A stretch of DNA of 9,056 bases from Proteobacteria bacterium UBA4656. GTDB taxonomy: Bacteria > Pseudomonadota > Gammaproteobacteria > Xanthomonadales > Ahniellaceae. The notes under the pieces are model-generated. The model saw nothing but the letters and a program-made list of their open reading frames with translations. It was not told where the DNA came from and ran no database searches. The stretch covers positions 390 to 9,445 of the forward strand of contig DHLY01000064.1 in assembly GCA_002405525.1 (NCBI GenBank), read 5' to 3'. The translations under genes were made by a program, and so were the position numbers. This document shows, piece after piece, positions 1 to 9,056 of this stretch. How positions within the stretch are numbered: position 1 is the first letter of the stretch; every line of letters begins with the position of its first letter.

Positions 1-107
1 CCGCCGCGATGGACTACCTCGGCGCGGCGGTCGCCGCCCTGCTCGACCTCGCGCGCCGCGGCATCGCCGAACTGCTGGCCGCGCAGCGCGCCGCATTGGC
101 CGGTTGA
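1..107 (+). CDS. rph: Ribonuclease PH, C-terminal end (partial)
   Basis: Only the last 34 codons are inside the window, read from base 3 to a TGA at 105-107. The visible tail has an acidic/aromatic start (MDYLGAAV), then an LLDLARRGI segment, then an AAQRAAL ending. This matches the usual C-terminus of RNase PH, where an 'LALARGGI..L...Q..AL' pattern closes the protein. RNase PH is a phosphorolytic 3'-5' exoribonuclease that trims tRNA 3' ends. The call rests on this short tail and on rdgB starting 4 bases downstream, an arrangement known from many proteobacteria. The catalytic part lies outside the window, so intactness cannot be judged. Confidence 0.8.
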   Translation, partial: AAMDYLGAAVAALLDLARRGIAELLAAQRAALAG

Positions 108-111
108 ACAC

Positions 112-702
112 ATGCGTCGCCTGGTCTTGGCGACCGGCAATCCGGGCAAGCTGGCAGAGTTCCGCGGCCTGCTGGCCGACAGCGGCCTGCAGCTGGTCGG
201 CCAGCGCGAACTCGGCATCGACGACCCGCCCGAAACCGGCACCACTTTCGTCGAGAATGCCATCATCAAGGCGCGCCACGCGGCACGGGCCAGCGGCCTG
301 CCCGCACTGGCCGACGATTCGGGCCTGATCGTCGATGCGCTGGACGGCGCGCCAGGGCTGATCAGCGCCCACTACGGCGGCGTGCACGGCGACTTCGCAC
401 GCAACATGGCCCGCCTGCTGGCGGAGCTCGACGGCGTGCCGGACGAACGCCGCACGGCGCGCTTCCACTGCGTGATCGTGCTGTTGCGGTACGCCGCCGA
501 CCCCGCGCCCCTGATCGCGGAAGGAAGCTGGGAAGGTCTCATCCTGCAGGCCCCGCGCGGTCGCGGCGGCTTCGGCTACGACCCGGTTTTCCTCAGCCCT
601 GAGCATTATTGCTCGGCGGCCGAGCTCGAGCCGGCGGTGAAGAACCGGGCGAGCCATCGGGGCAAGGCGCTGGCGGACCTGCTGGCGCGCTGGCCGCGGT
701 GA
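112..702 (+). CDS. rdgB: XTP/dITP diphosphatase (RdgB/HAM1 family)
   Basis: This cytoplasmic enzyme hydrolyses non-canonical purine triphosphates (dITP, XTP, ITP) to the monophosphate and pyrophosphate, keeping deaminated purines out of DNA and RNA. The 196-residue product is the usual family length. Visible motifs are the N-terminal ATGNPGK (7-13) for nucleotide binding, FVENA with K53, the metal-binding DDSG (68-71), GGFGYDP (152-158) with a following F, and K177 plus SHR (181-183) near the C-terminus. The ATG at 112 follows the rph stop by 4 bases. There is no good Shine-Dalgarno sequence, so translation is probably coupled to rph. One small oddity is SAHYGG at 85-90, where most relatives have SARY. 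The gene converges on the ABC transporter gene with a 33-base gap. Confidence 0.96.
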   Translation: MRRLVLATGNPGKLAEFRGLLADSGLQLVGQRELGIDDPPETGTTFVENAIIKARHAARASGLPALADDSGLIVDALDGAPGLISAHYGGVHGDFARNMARLLAELDGVPDERRTARFHCVIVLLRYAADPAPLIAEGSWEGLILQAPRGRGGFGYDPVFLSPEHYCSAAELEPAVKNRASHRGKALADLLARWPR

Positions 703-735
703 GCAGGCGCGCAGCGCGCGGAGGCGCGATCCGGT

Positions 736-2511
736 TCAGGACCCTGGCCCCTCGCCGTCGCTGAACTGCCGGTCGACCAGGGCCCGGTAGCCGGCATGGG
801 TCGCATACAGGTCGGCATGGGCCCCGCTGCCGGTAATGCGGCCGCCCTCCAGCATGCAGATGCGGTCGGCACGCAGCACAGTAGACAGCCGGTGCGCGAT
901 CACCAGGTTGGTGCGCCCGCGCATGAGTCGTTCCAGGGCCTGCTGGATCGCATGCTCGGTCTCGGCATCGAGGCTGGCGGTGGCCTCGTCGAGCAGCACG
1001 ATGCGCGGGTCGCGGGCGAACACCCGCGCCAGGTTGATGCGCTGGCGCTGGCCGCCGGACAGGTTGCCGCCCTGTTCCGTCAGGCGGGTATCGAAGCCCT
1101 CCGGCAGGGCCTCGATGAACTCCAGCGCGCGGGCCGCGGCCGCCGCCGCGCGCAGGCGCGCATCGTCGATGCCCGGCGCGCCGTAGCGTATGTTGTCGCG
1201 AATCGAGCCCGGCATGATCGGCGCATGCTGCGCCACGTAGCCGAACATCGCGCGCCAGGCAGCCAACGCGTGCCCGACCGCCGCGCGACCGCCGAAGAAG
1301 ACGCCGCCCGCGTCGGGCTCGTGGAAGCGCAGGATCAGGGCCATCACGGTGGACTTGCCCGCGCCGCTGGCCCCGACCAGCGCGGTGGTGGTTCCCGGCG
1401 CCAGATCGAGATCGAAGCCGTCCAGCACCGGCTGCGCGCGGTCCGGATAGGCGAAGCGCACCCCGCGCAGGGCCAGCACGCCATCGCCGCCGGGCAGCGC
1501 CGCGCCACCGCCGGCGTCCTCGTCGGCGGCATCGAGCAGGTCGCTGAGCCGGGCCGATGCGCCCTTGGCGGCCTGCAGTTCGGTGATGAAGCCGCCGATC
1601 TGTGCGAAGGGACCCGCGACGCTGAAGATGTAAAGCACGAAGGCGGTGAAGGTGCCCATGCTCAGGTCGCCGCGGCCGACCCGCATGCCGCCGTAGACGA
1701 GGATCACCACCAGCGCCACCACGATCGCCAGTCCGGACACGGTCTGCAGCGCGATGCCGAGCCGCGCCATGCGCCACTGCTGGTGCGCGAGGTCGCCAAC
1801 CTCGGCCGCGCAGCGTGCGGCTTCCGCGCGCTCGGTGCCGAACGACTTCACCAGCCGGATCTCGGAAAACACCTGGGTCAGGATGCCGCCCAGCCGCGCC
1901 TTGCGCGCCTGCAGGTCGGCGGCAATCGACTCCATGCGCATGATCGCCGGGGCCGACAGCGCGAACGCCACCGCCACACTGCCGGTCAGCACCAGGGTCA
2001 GCGCGCCGTCCAGCCACCAAAGGACCGCCACCGTGCCCGCCAGGGTGACTGCCCCGGTCACCGCGCTGACCGCCTCCTCGGTGCCCAGCCGCGACAGCGC
2101 CTCGCAGTCGCTGACCACGCGGCTGACGCGCGCACCGGTGTCGGTTTCATCGAAGTGGCGGACCGGCAGGCGCAGCAGTTTCGCCAGCACGCGGTCGCGC
2201 AGCCGCGCCGCGATGCCGACCGCACCGCGGGCGAGGATCAGCTCCGATGCCACCGACAGCGCAGTGCCCGCCAGCAGTGCGCCGACCAGCAGCACGGCGA
2301 CGCTCTGGTACGGCTGGCTGGCGGACAGCGCGTCCACCAGGCGCTGCGTGAGCAGCGGGAAGGCCAGCGACGCGCCCGCACCGGCGAGGCTCAACGCACC
2401 GGCGGCGGCCAGCACCGCCGTCGGCGGACGCACGCTGCCGAGCAGCGCGAACAGGCGCGCGTACGTCTGAGGTCGCGCGGCCTCGGCCGGGGCTGCGGCG
2501 CCTGGCGCCAT
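736..2511 (-). CDS. ABC exporter, fused permease-ATPase (BmrA/LmrA-like)
   Basis: This 591-residue half-transporter should form a dimer in the inner membrane and export a lipophilic compound using ATP. An N-terminal membrane domain (about 30-310) shows six hydrophobic stretches near 31-53, 70-88, 148-168, 170-190, 255-275 and 285-308. The ATPase domain (about 345-585) is complete: A-loop Y355, Walker A GASGAGKST (380-388), Q-loop Q428, signature LSGGQ (484-488), Walker B IVLLDE (504-509), D-loop SLD (513-515) and H-loop H540. Length and the HFDETDTGARVSRVVSD segment fit the BmrA/LmrA multidrug group, but substrate cannot be read from sequence. I chose ATG at 2511. An in-frame GTG at 2574, just after the upstream stop, would add 21 residues. 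Neither has a clear ribosome binding site. It lies 66 bases after the oxygenase-like gene on the same strand, so they are probably one operon. Confidence 0.93.
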   Translation of the reverse strand: MAPGAAAPAEAARPQTYARLFALLGSVRPPTAVLAAAGALSLAGAGASLAFPLLTQRLVDALSASQPYQSVAVLLVGALLAGTALSVASELILARGAVGIAARLRDRVLAKLLRLPVRHFDETDTGARVSRVVSDCEALSRLGTEEAVSAVTGAVTLAGTVAVLWWLDGALTLVLTGSVAVAFALSAPAIMRMESIAADLQARKARLGGILTQVFSEIRLVKSFGTERAEAARCAAEVGDLAHQQWRMARLGIALQTVSGLAIVVALVVILVYGGMRVGRGDLSMGTFTAFVLYIFSVAGPFAQIGGFITELQAAKGASARLSDLLDAADEDAGGGAALPGGDGVLALRGVRFAYPDRAQPVLDGFDLDLAPGTTTALVGASGAGKSTVMALILRFHEPDAGGVFFGGRAAVGHALAAWRAMFGYVAQHAPIMPGSIRDNIRYGAPGIDDARLRAAAAAARALEFIEALPEGFDTRLTEQGGNLSGGQRQRINLARVFARDPRIVLLDEATASLDAETEHAIQQALERLMRGRTNLVIAHRLSTVLRADRICMLEGGRITGSGAHADLYATHAGYRALVDRQFSDGEGPGS

Positions 2512-2577
2512 GGTCGTGCCGGGTACTGGAGCAGGGTCGAGCAGTGTATGCCATCCCGGCTGCCGGCCGGCCACGGC

Positions 2578-3282
2578 TCAGGCCGCGCCGCGCCGACAGG
2601 TGAAGAAGCCGTTCAACGTCAGGCGCCCGCGCCTCGGATCATCGCTCAGCCGCGCGGGATCGGGGATCACGCCGGCATGGAACAGGCCGCCGTCGTAGAA
2701 CACGATGCGGTTGAAGCGCGGCGGCACCACCGCCACCTGCTCGAACCAGGCGTCGTCGCGCGGGTAGCCGGGCGCGATGCCGTAGACGCGGGTGAAGGCC
2801 GCGGGCGCCAGCACACCGGAATCGCGCACCATGCGGTCGACGTCGGCCAGCGGGCGCCGCGGGCGGAAGAACGCGGTGCCACCGAGCGCAGGCTCGTCGA
2901 ACAGGTACAGCACCGACGCGGCCACGCACTGCGGCGGCGTGAGACCGAAGCGGTCGCGGTGGGCGAACCACTGCGGCGGTCCGAGCCGGTCCGCCGCGAA
3001 CGTGACCAGGGCGAGGCGGCTGTACATGCGCTCCACGCGGCGGATGCCGAGCCGCGCGCGTACGTGCTGCAGGAAGAAGTCGTTGAGCGCTGCGGACACT
3101 TCGTCCGGCAGCCGCAGCTCCAGTCCGGGGTAGGCGTTGTGGCCCATCACCGCGAAGGCGTCGCGATGCGCGGCGGCCAGGTCAACCACCCGGCGCGGTT
3201 CGCGCAGCGCGTCGTCCACCACCCAGGCGACATGGCCGTCGAACAGCGGCAGGGCTTGGATGCGCGGGTCGGGGTTGTACAC
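2578..3282 (-). CDS. DUF6445-like protein, putative 2OG-Fe(II) oxygenase
   Basis: The 234-residue product resembles the DUF6445 family, usually found near flavin halogenases and TonB-receptor genes, with no established reaction. Residues that fit a prolyl-hydroxylase-like double-stranded beta-helix are visible. An HxD pair lies at H108/D110 in WFAHRD. A YLFDEPALGGTAFF stretch (126-139) resembles the 'YLN...GGET.F' strand of P4H enzymes. A distal H202 sits in GLFHAG, and R220 in GRLTLNGFF could bind the 2-oxoglutarate carboxylate. The gap of about 90 residues between D110 and H202 is longer than in classical P4H. I chose the GTG at 3280-3282 because homology-like sequence begins there (VYNPDPRIQ). 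The frame is open to 3507, but that upstream part is Arg/Ala/Pro-rich and would overlap the divergent esterase start. It has no signal peptide, so it is probably cytoplasmic. The exporter gene follows on the same strand. Confidence 0.82.
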   Translation of the reverse strand: MYNPDPRIQALPLFDGHVAWVVDDALREPRRVVDLAAAHRDAFAVMGHNAYPGLELRLPDEVSAALNDFFLQHVRARLGIRRVERMYSRLALVTFAADRLGPPQWFAHRDRFGLTPPQCVAASVLYLFDEPALGGTAFFRPRRPLADVDRMVRDSGVLAPAAFTRVYGIAPGYPRDDAWFEQVAVVPPRFNRIVFYDGGLFHAGVIPDPARLSDDPRRGRLTLNGFFTCRRGAA

Positions 3283-3361
3283 GGGGTGCGCGGTCTTTCG
3301 GTGGGCGGATGGTAGCGGCGCGCACGGCGGCGCGGCATTCCATGGCACCATGCCCGGGACT

Positions 3362-3367
3362 GGAGGT
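3362..3367 (+). promoter_or_regulatory. Ribosome binding site of the esterase gene
   Basis: GGAGGT lies 4 bases before the ATG at 3372. It is the strongest Shine-Dalgarno sequence in the window and decides this start over the in-frame ATG at 3309, which would add 21 residues before the signal peptide. Confidence 0.75.
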
Positions 3368-3371
3368 GCCC

Positions 3372-4316
3372 ATGTCGACCGCCACGATCCTGCTTCTGCT
3401 CGCCGTTTTTGCGCCCGCCGCCGCCGAAGCGGCAGCCGCGCTGCCGCAGGTCGCCAGCGGACGCATCGAGCGGCTGGCGGATTTTCCGTCCAGGCATGTG
3501 CCGCCACGCCACATCGATGTCTGGCTCCCGGACGGCTATCCCGACGCGGGGCCCTACGACGTGCTCTACATGCACGATGGCCAGATGCTGTTCGACGCCG
3601 GCACCACCTGGAACCGGCAGGAATGGCGGGTCGACGAGGTGGCAGGCGCGCTGATCGCCGGCGGCGAGCTGCGGCCGTTCATCGTGGTCGGGGTCTGGAA
3701 CGGTGGGCCGCGGCGCTGGGCGGAGTACCTGCCGCAGGCCGCTTTCGACGCGCTGGCGCCGGAGCAGCGCGCCGAGGCCGCCGAGAACGCGGTCGAGGCG
3801 AAGCAGCCGCTGCCGGACGGAGCGGTCCAATCGGCGGCCTACCTGCGCTTCCTGGTCGAGGAGCTCAGGCCCGAGATCGAGCGCCGCTTCCGCGTCGCCA
3901 GCGGTCCCGCGCATACGGCGGTGATGGGATCGAGCATGGGTGGGCTGGCGTCACTGCACGCGCTGTCGGAATACCCGGGGGTGTTCGGCGCGGCGGCCTG
4001 CGTGTCCACGCACTGGCCGGGCGCGGTCTGGCTCGGCGACAGTCCGCTGCCGGAGGCGCTGCGCGACTACGTGGCCGAGCGCCTGCCGCGTGCGGGCGCG
4101 CACAGACTGTACTTCGACTTCGGCGACCAGACCCTTGACGCGCTGTATCCGCCGCTGCAGGCGCAGGTCGACCCGCTGGTGGCCGCGAAGGGCTACGTGC
4201 AGGGCGAGGACTGGGTCACGCGCGCCTTCCCGGGCACCGACCACAGCGAGCAGAGCTGGTCGGCGCGGCTCGACGTGCCGCTGCGGTTTCTGTTTCCGCC
4301 GGCGCCGGCCCCTTAG
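3372..4316 (+). CDS. Secreted alpha/beta-hydrolase esterase (putative esterase family)
   Basis: This 314-residue serine hydrolase of the putative esterase family (PF00756-like; Fes/esterase D fold) is probably exported. A signal peptide of about 20-23 residues shows as MSTATILLLLAVFAPAAAEA followed by an Ala-rich cleavage zone. The MHDGQ-LFD segment (67-75) is characteristic of the family and precedes the TWNRQEWRVDE stretch. The nucleophile is S188 in GSSMGG (186-191). The histidine is probably H291 in GTDHSE, and the acid is probably D256 (FGDQTLDALY), with D252 as alternative. The substrate is unknown: relatives act on siderophore, acyl-sugar, feruloyl or formyl-glutathione esters. It is transcribed away from the oxygenase-like gene and converges on the halogenase gene. 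In a carbohydrate locus, removing ester groups from glycans or metabolites is plausible, but this is inference. Confidence 0.88.
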   Translation: MSTATILLLLAVFAPAAAEAAAALPQVASGRIERLADFPSRHVPPRHIDVWLPDGYPDAGPYDVLYMHDGQMLFDAGTTWNRQEWRVDEVAGALIAGGELRPFIVVGVWNGGPRRWAEYLPQAAFDALAPEQRAEAAENAVEAKQPLPDGAVQSAAYLRFLVEELRPEIERRFRVASGPAHTAVMGSSMGGLASLHALSEYPGVFGAAACVSTHWPGAVWLGDSPLPEALRDYVAERLPRAGAHRLYFDFGDQTLDALYPPLQAQVDPLVAAKGYVQGEDWVTRAFPGTDHSEQSWSARLDVPLRFLFPPAPAP

Positions 4317-4323
4317 GCGCTGA

Positions 4324-4344
4324 CCCCGCGCGAGCGGCGCGGGG
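4324..4344. terminator. GC hairpin between convergent esterase and halogenase genes
   Basis: There is a perfect 8-bp stem, CCCCGCGC at 4324-4331 paired with GCGCGGGG at 4337-4344, with a 5-base loop. It starts 7 bases after the esterase stop and lies between two converging genes, so it could end transcription on both strands. No T-run follows on either side, so it is not a canonical intrinsic terminator. A second, weaker stem (4368-4373 with 4380-4385) lies closer to the halogenase stop. Confidence 0.5.
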
Positions 4345-4393
4345 CATGTGACGCGCTGCAGCCGCCCGCCGCGATGGCGCGCGGCAGGCCTGC

Positions 4394-5959
4394 CTACATC
4401 GCCTTCTTGAGCGGCATCCCGAAGTCCACCGGGTCGGCGCGGCAGAAGCGGTCGATGAACTCGCGGTGGGTGGGCATCACCTCGACCGACCGTTCCAGCA
4501 CCCCGCGCGTGCCGGCGACCAGCTGCCGCGTCTCGTCCAGCGACAGCGTGTCGACCATCGGGTGGTAGGCGCGCGGCATGACGTGCTGGCCGACCATCAC
4601 CTGCATCCAGCTGGTCTCGGCGAACAATTCCTCGTTCTCGCGGAACACCAGGCCGGTGTCGCGGAACAGCTCCATTTTCTGCGCCAGGTTGTCCGGCACC
4701 GACATCTCGCGACAGTAGTCCCAGAACGGCGAATCGTCGCGCTCGGTGGCCTTGTAGTGCAGGACCAGGAAGTCGCGCGATCGCTCGAACTCGAACTGCA
4801 CCTGCCGGTTGTACTCGTCGATCCGCACCGTGTCGAAACGGCGGTCGGGCCAGAATGCGACCAGTTTCGCGAGCGACGACTGGATGAAGTGGATCGAGGT
4901 CGACTCCAGCGGCTCCATGAAGCCGCTGGCCAGCCCCACGGCCACCACGTTGCGGTTCCAGAACTTGCGCCGCTTGCCGGTGACGAAGCGCAGCGGTCGC
5001 GGATCGCCGAGCGCCTCGCCGTCGAGGTTGGCCATGAGGGTGGCGGCGGCTTCGTCGTCGCTGATGTAGTCGGAGCAGTAGACGTAGCCGTTGCCGGTGC
5101 GGTGCTGCAGCGGGATGCGCCACTGCCAACCGGCGCTGCGCGCGGTCGAGCGCGTGAACGGAGTCAGGTCGTCACTGGACCGGCACGGCACCGCCAGCGC
5201 GCGGTTGCAGGGCAGGTAGCGCGACCAGTCCTCGTAGCCGGTCCGGAGCGCCTGCTCGATCAGCAGGCCGCGGAAGCCGGAGCAATCGATGAACAGGTCG
5301 CCCTCGATGCACTCGCCGCTTTCCATCACCACCGCGTCGACGAAGCCGGTCTCCGGGTGCAGCACGACCTCGCGCACCTTGCCCTCGGTGCGCTGGGCGC
5401 CCCAGGATTCGGCCTTCTCGCGCAGGTATCGGGCATACAGGCCGGCGTCGAAGTGGAAGGCGTAGGCGATGTTGGACAGCGGGGAGTTCTGCACGTTGGC
5501 CGAGCGCATGAACTTGCGCCGGCGGCAGGCGATGGCATGAAAAGTGTACTCGCCGATGTCGGGACCGACCTCGCCCATCAGGTGCAGCTTGAGCCAGTAC
5601 TGGTAGAACTGCACGAGGCCCAGGTCGCGCCCGCCGGTGACGCCGAACGTGTGGATGTAGCGGTGCCCCAGGCGGGTCCAGTTCACGAACTCGATGCCGA
5701 GCTTGAACGTGCCCTGTGTGCGGCGCACGAACTCGTCCTCGTCGAGATCGAGCGTCCGGTTGAAGTGGCGGATCTGCGGGATCGTGGCCTCGCCGACGCC
5801 GACCGTACCGATTTCCTCCGACTCGATCAGCCGGATCGAGGTTTTCGCAGCACGGTCCTGGACCTTGGCGTTGAGCAGCTTCGACAGCACGGATGCCGCC
5901 ATCCAGCCGGCGGTGCCGCCGCCGACGATGACGATCTTGCGGATGCGATGGTCTTCCAC
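4394..5959 (-). CDS. Flavin-dependent halogenase (tryptophan halogenase family)
   Basis: This 521-residue enzyme belongs to the PF04820 family, which uses reduced FAD, O2 and chloride or bromide to make HOX for regioselective halogenation of indoles or other aromatics. The main signatures are intact: dinucleotide-binding GGGTAGW (13-19), GVGEATIP (54-61), the catalytic lysine K86 in [12 protein letters not shown] (counterpart of PrnA K79), the family-diagnostic WxWxIP as WQWRIP (278-283), and GFMEPLEST (346-354) with E352 matching the PrnA active-site glutamate. I chose the GTG at 5957-5959 because it starts 9 residues before the first FAD strand. GGGGG 6 bases upstream is a weak ribosome site, and no nearer in-frame start exists. 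The enzyme needs a flavin reductase, not seen in the window. The substrate is unknown: free tryptophan is not assured, since many members of this environmental clade prefer other indoles. Confidence 0.94.
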   Translation of the reverse strand: MEDHRIRKIVIVGGGTAGWMAASVLSKLLNAKVQDRAAKTSIRLIESEEIGTVGVGEATIPQIRHFNRTLDLDEDEFVRRTQGTFKLGIEFVNWTRLGHRYIHTFGVTGGRDLGLVQFYQYWLKLHLMGEVGPDIGEYTFHAIACRRRKFMRSANVQNSPLSNIAYAFHFDAGLYARYLREKAESWGAQRTEGKVREVVLHPETGFVDAVVMESGECIEGDLFIDCSGFRGLLIEQALRTGYEDWSRYLPCNRALAVPCRSSDDLTPFTRSTARSAGWQWRIPLQHRTGNGYVYCSDYISDDEAAATLMANLDGEALGDPRPLRFVTGKRRKFWNRNVVAVGLASGFMEPLESTSIHFIQSSLAKLVAFWPDRRFDTVRIDEYNRQVQFEFERSRDFLVLHYKATERDDSPFWDYCREMSVPDNLAQKMELFRDTGLVFRENEELFAETSWMQVMVGQHVMPRAYHPMVDTLSLDETRQLVAGTRGVLERSVEVMPTHREFIDRFCRADPVDFGMPLKKAM

Positions 5960-5995
5960 GAACGGCCCCCGGACGGCAGGATGGCGGGACTCAGG

Positions 5996-6001
5996 ATCGT
6001 A
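5996..6001 (-). promoter_or_regulatory. Possible -10 box for the halogenase gene
   Basis: On the minus strand these bases read TACGAT, matching 4 of 6 bases of TATAAT, and they lie 36 bases upstream of the GTG start. No convincing -35 hexamer is present at 17 bases spacing, so this is only a weak suggestion. An activator-dependent promoter would also fit. Confidence 0.2.
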
Positions 6002-6013
6002 CCGAAGCCGCGC

Positions 6014-6030
6014 CCGTCCCGCGCGGACGG
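6014..6030. promoter_or_regulatory. Inverted repeat in the halogenase/pullulanase divergent gap
   Basis: CCGTCC (6014-6019) pairs with GGACGG (6025-6030) around 5 bases. A third copy of GGACGG lies at 5971-5976, close to the halogenase start. The element sits 7 bases before the pullulanase ribosome site, in the only non-coding stretch between two divergent genes. It could be an operator or a leader hairpin. It does not match the TGnnAnCGnTnnCA type of LacI-family maltose operator, and in such GC-rich sequence a 6-bp stem may arise by chance. Confidence 0.3.
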
Positions 6031-6036
6031 AAATGT

Positions 6037-6042
6037 GAAGGA
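6037..6042 (+). promoter_or_regulatory. Ribosome binding site of the pullulanase gene
   Basis: GAAGGA lies 7 bases before the ATG at 6050. It fixes the start in a frame that stays open far upstream, antisense to the halogenase gene, and the signal peptide begins directly after this ATG. Confidence 0.7.
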
Positions 6043-6049
6043 AACCCCG

Positions 6050-8770
<2,721 letters not shown>

Positions 8771-8974
8771 CGCGCCGATTCGGCACCTTGCCGCCCATGG
8801 GTCGCTCACCGGCCTCCCGCGGTCGCCGGCCTTCGCAAGGCCGGGACAGCGCGGGAACGGTGCGAGCTTTGCATCCTTGCACTCACGCCATCGCGCTGCA
8901 CCCGGCGCTGCCACGGGGCCGCCGCAGCGCGGGAGCACCCGGGCGACCTCCGACCGGTGGCGGCGAGCATGCCG
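8771..8974. other. Intergenic region without a convincing gene
   Basis: About 200 bases lie between the pullulanase stop and the stop of the minus-strand gene at the right edge. The only clear structure is the hairpin at 8826-8844. A plus-strand frame from the ATG at 8797 stays open to the window end, but its product is Arg/Pro/Ala-rich, lacks recognisable motifs and overlaps the edge gene antisense. CAGCGCGGGA occurs twice, near 8848 and 8926, which may be chance or decayed repeat sequence. Confidence 0.6.
8826..8844 (+). terminator. Hairpin downstream of the pullulanase gene
   Basis: CCGGCCTT (8826-8833) pairs perfectly with AAGGCCGG (8837-8844) around a CGC loop. It lies 55 bases after the pullulanase stop and upstream of the end of the converging edge gene, a suitable place for a terminator shared by both. 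No T-run follows the stem, so a REP-like or RNA-stabilising hairpin is an alternative. Confidence 0.4.
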
Positions 8975-9056
8975 TCAATACGGCTTGCGCCGCAGCCCCC
9001 ACCCCGCCAGCAGCACGCCGACCACGACCCAGGCGGCGATTCCGGCGAGTGAAAGC
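8975..9056 (-). CDS. C-terminal membrane segment of an unidentified protein (partial)
   Basis: Reading from the right edge on the minus strand, 26 codons end in a TGA at 8975-8977. The visible piece starts LSLAGIAAW, continues as a strongly hydrophobic stretch (VVVGVLLAGWG) and ends LRRKPY. This is one transmembrane helix followed by a short basic tail, either the last helix of a membrane protein, a tail anchor, or a C-terminal sorting signal of the CTERM kind. Only the end is visible, so neither family nor function can be given. It converges on the pullulanase gene. Confidence 0.6.
   Translation of the reverse strand, partial: LSLAGIAAWVVVGVLLAGWGLRRKPY

Noticed and set aside
796..3315. An 839-codon plus-strand open frame across the exporter and oxygenase-like genes.
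   Set aside because: It is antisense to two genes with clear family motifs. Its product is Arg/Gln/His-rich without domains, a typical effect of high GC at third positions.
3334..3354. GGCAT/ATGCC inverted repeat with an 11-base spacer upstream of the esterase gene, as an operator.
   Set aside because: The arms are only 5 bases and match no known operator; such repeats are expected by chance in this composition.
3283..3507. N-terminal extension of the oxygenase-like protein to the ATG-proximal end of its open frame.
   Set aside because: The extra 75 residues are low-complexity and overlap the divergent esterase's start region; family-like sequence begins at the GTG at 3282.
4383..4394. 12-base perfect palindrome GGCAGGCCTGCC at the halogenase stop codon.
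   Set aside because: It is short and GC-rich, with no loop and no second copy seen, so a regulatory or mobile-element role is not supported.
4466..6049. The pullulanase frame stays open far upstream, which would allow a 1434-residue fusion protein.
   Set aside because: This part lies antisense to a well-supported halogenase gene, has His/Arg/Ala/Val-rich sequence with no motifs, and a good ribosome site plus signal peptide fixes the true start at 6050.

Overview
The window looks like chromosome from a GC-rich gammaproteobacterium, most likely of the Xanthomonadales/Lysobacteraceae type. The basis is an rph-rdgB pair at the left edge, very high GC with many long antisense frames, and protein families (a PF04820 flavin halogenase, a DUF6445-like protein, a pullulanase-type GH13 enzyme) typical of plant- and soil-associated xanthomonads and their relatives. 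The assignment is inferred from gene content only.

Layout from left to right: the C-terminal end of ribonuclease PH (rph, +) runs into rdgB (+, nucleotide-pool sanitation), 4 bases apart. A convergent pair on the minus strand follows: a 2OG-Fe(II) oxygenase-like DUF6445-type protein (2578-3282), then a BmrA/LmrA-like ABC exporter (736-2511), probably co-transcribed. Divergent from these is a secreted alpha/beta-hydrolase esterase (+, 3372-4316). It converges on a flavin-dependent, tryptophan-halogenase-type enzyme (-, 4394-5959), with a GC-rich hairpin between the two. The halogenase start faces a large exported pullulanase-type debranching enzyme (+, 6050-8770) across a 90-base divergent gap that holds an inverted repeat. 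The window closes with about 200 bases without a convincing gene and the C-terminal membrane segment of a minus-strand gene cut off by the edge.

How the genes may work together: rph and rdgB are housekeeping genes. The rest resembles an accessory carbohydrate locus. The pullulanase would cut alpha-1,6 branches of starch, glycogen or pullulan outside the cytoplasm. Halogenases of this clade and DUF6445-like proteins are known to recur beside TonB-dependent receptor and sugar-utilisation genes, with no settled physiological role. No TonB receptor, regulator or flavin reductase is visible here, so a shared pathway linking halogenase, oxygenase, esterase and exporter is a hypothesis. The most interesting content is the pairing of an apparently intact halogenase with a 2OG-oxygenase-like protein beside a starch-debranching enzyme.
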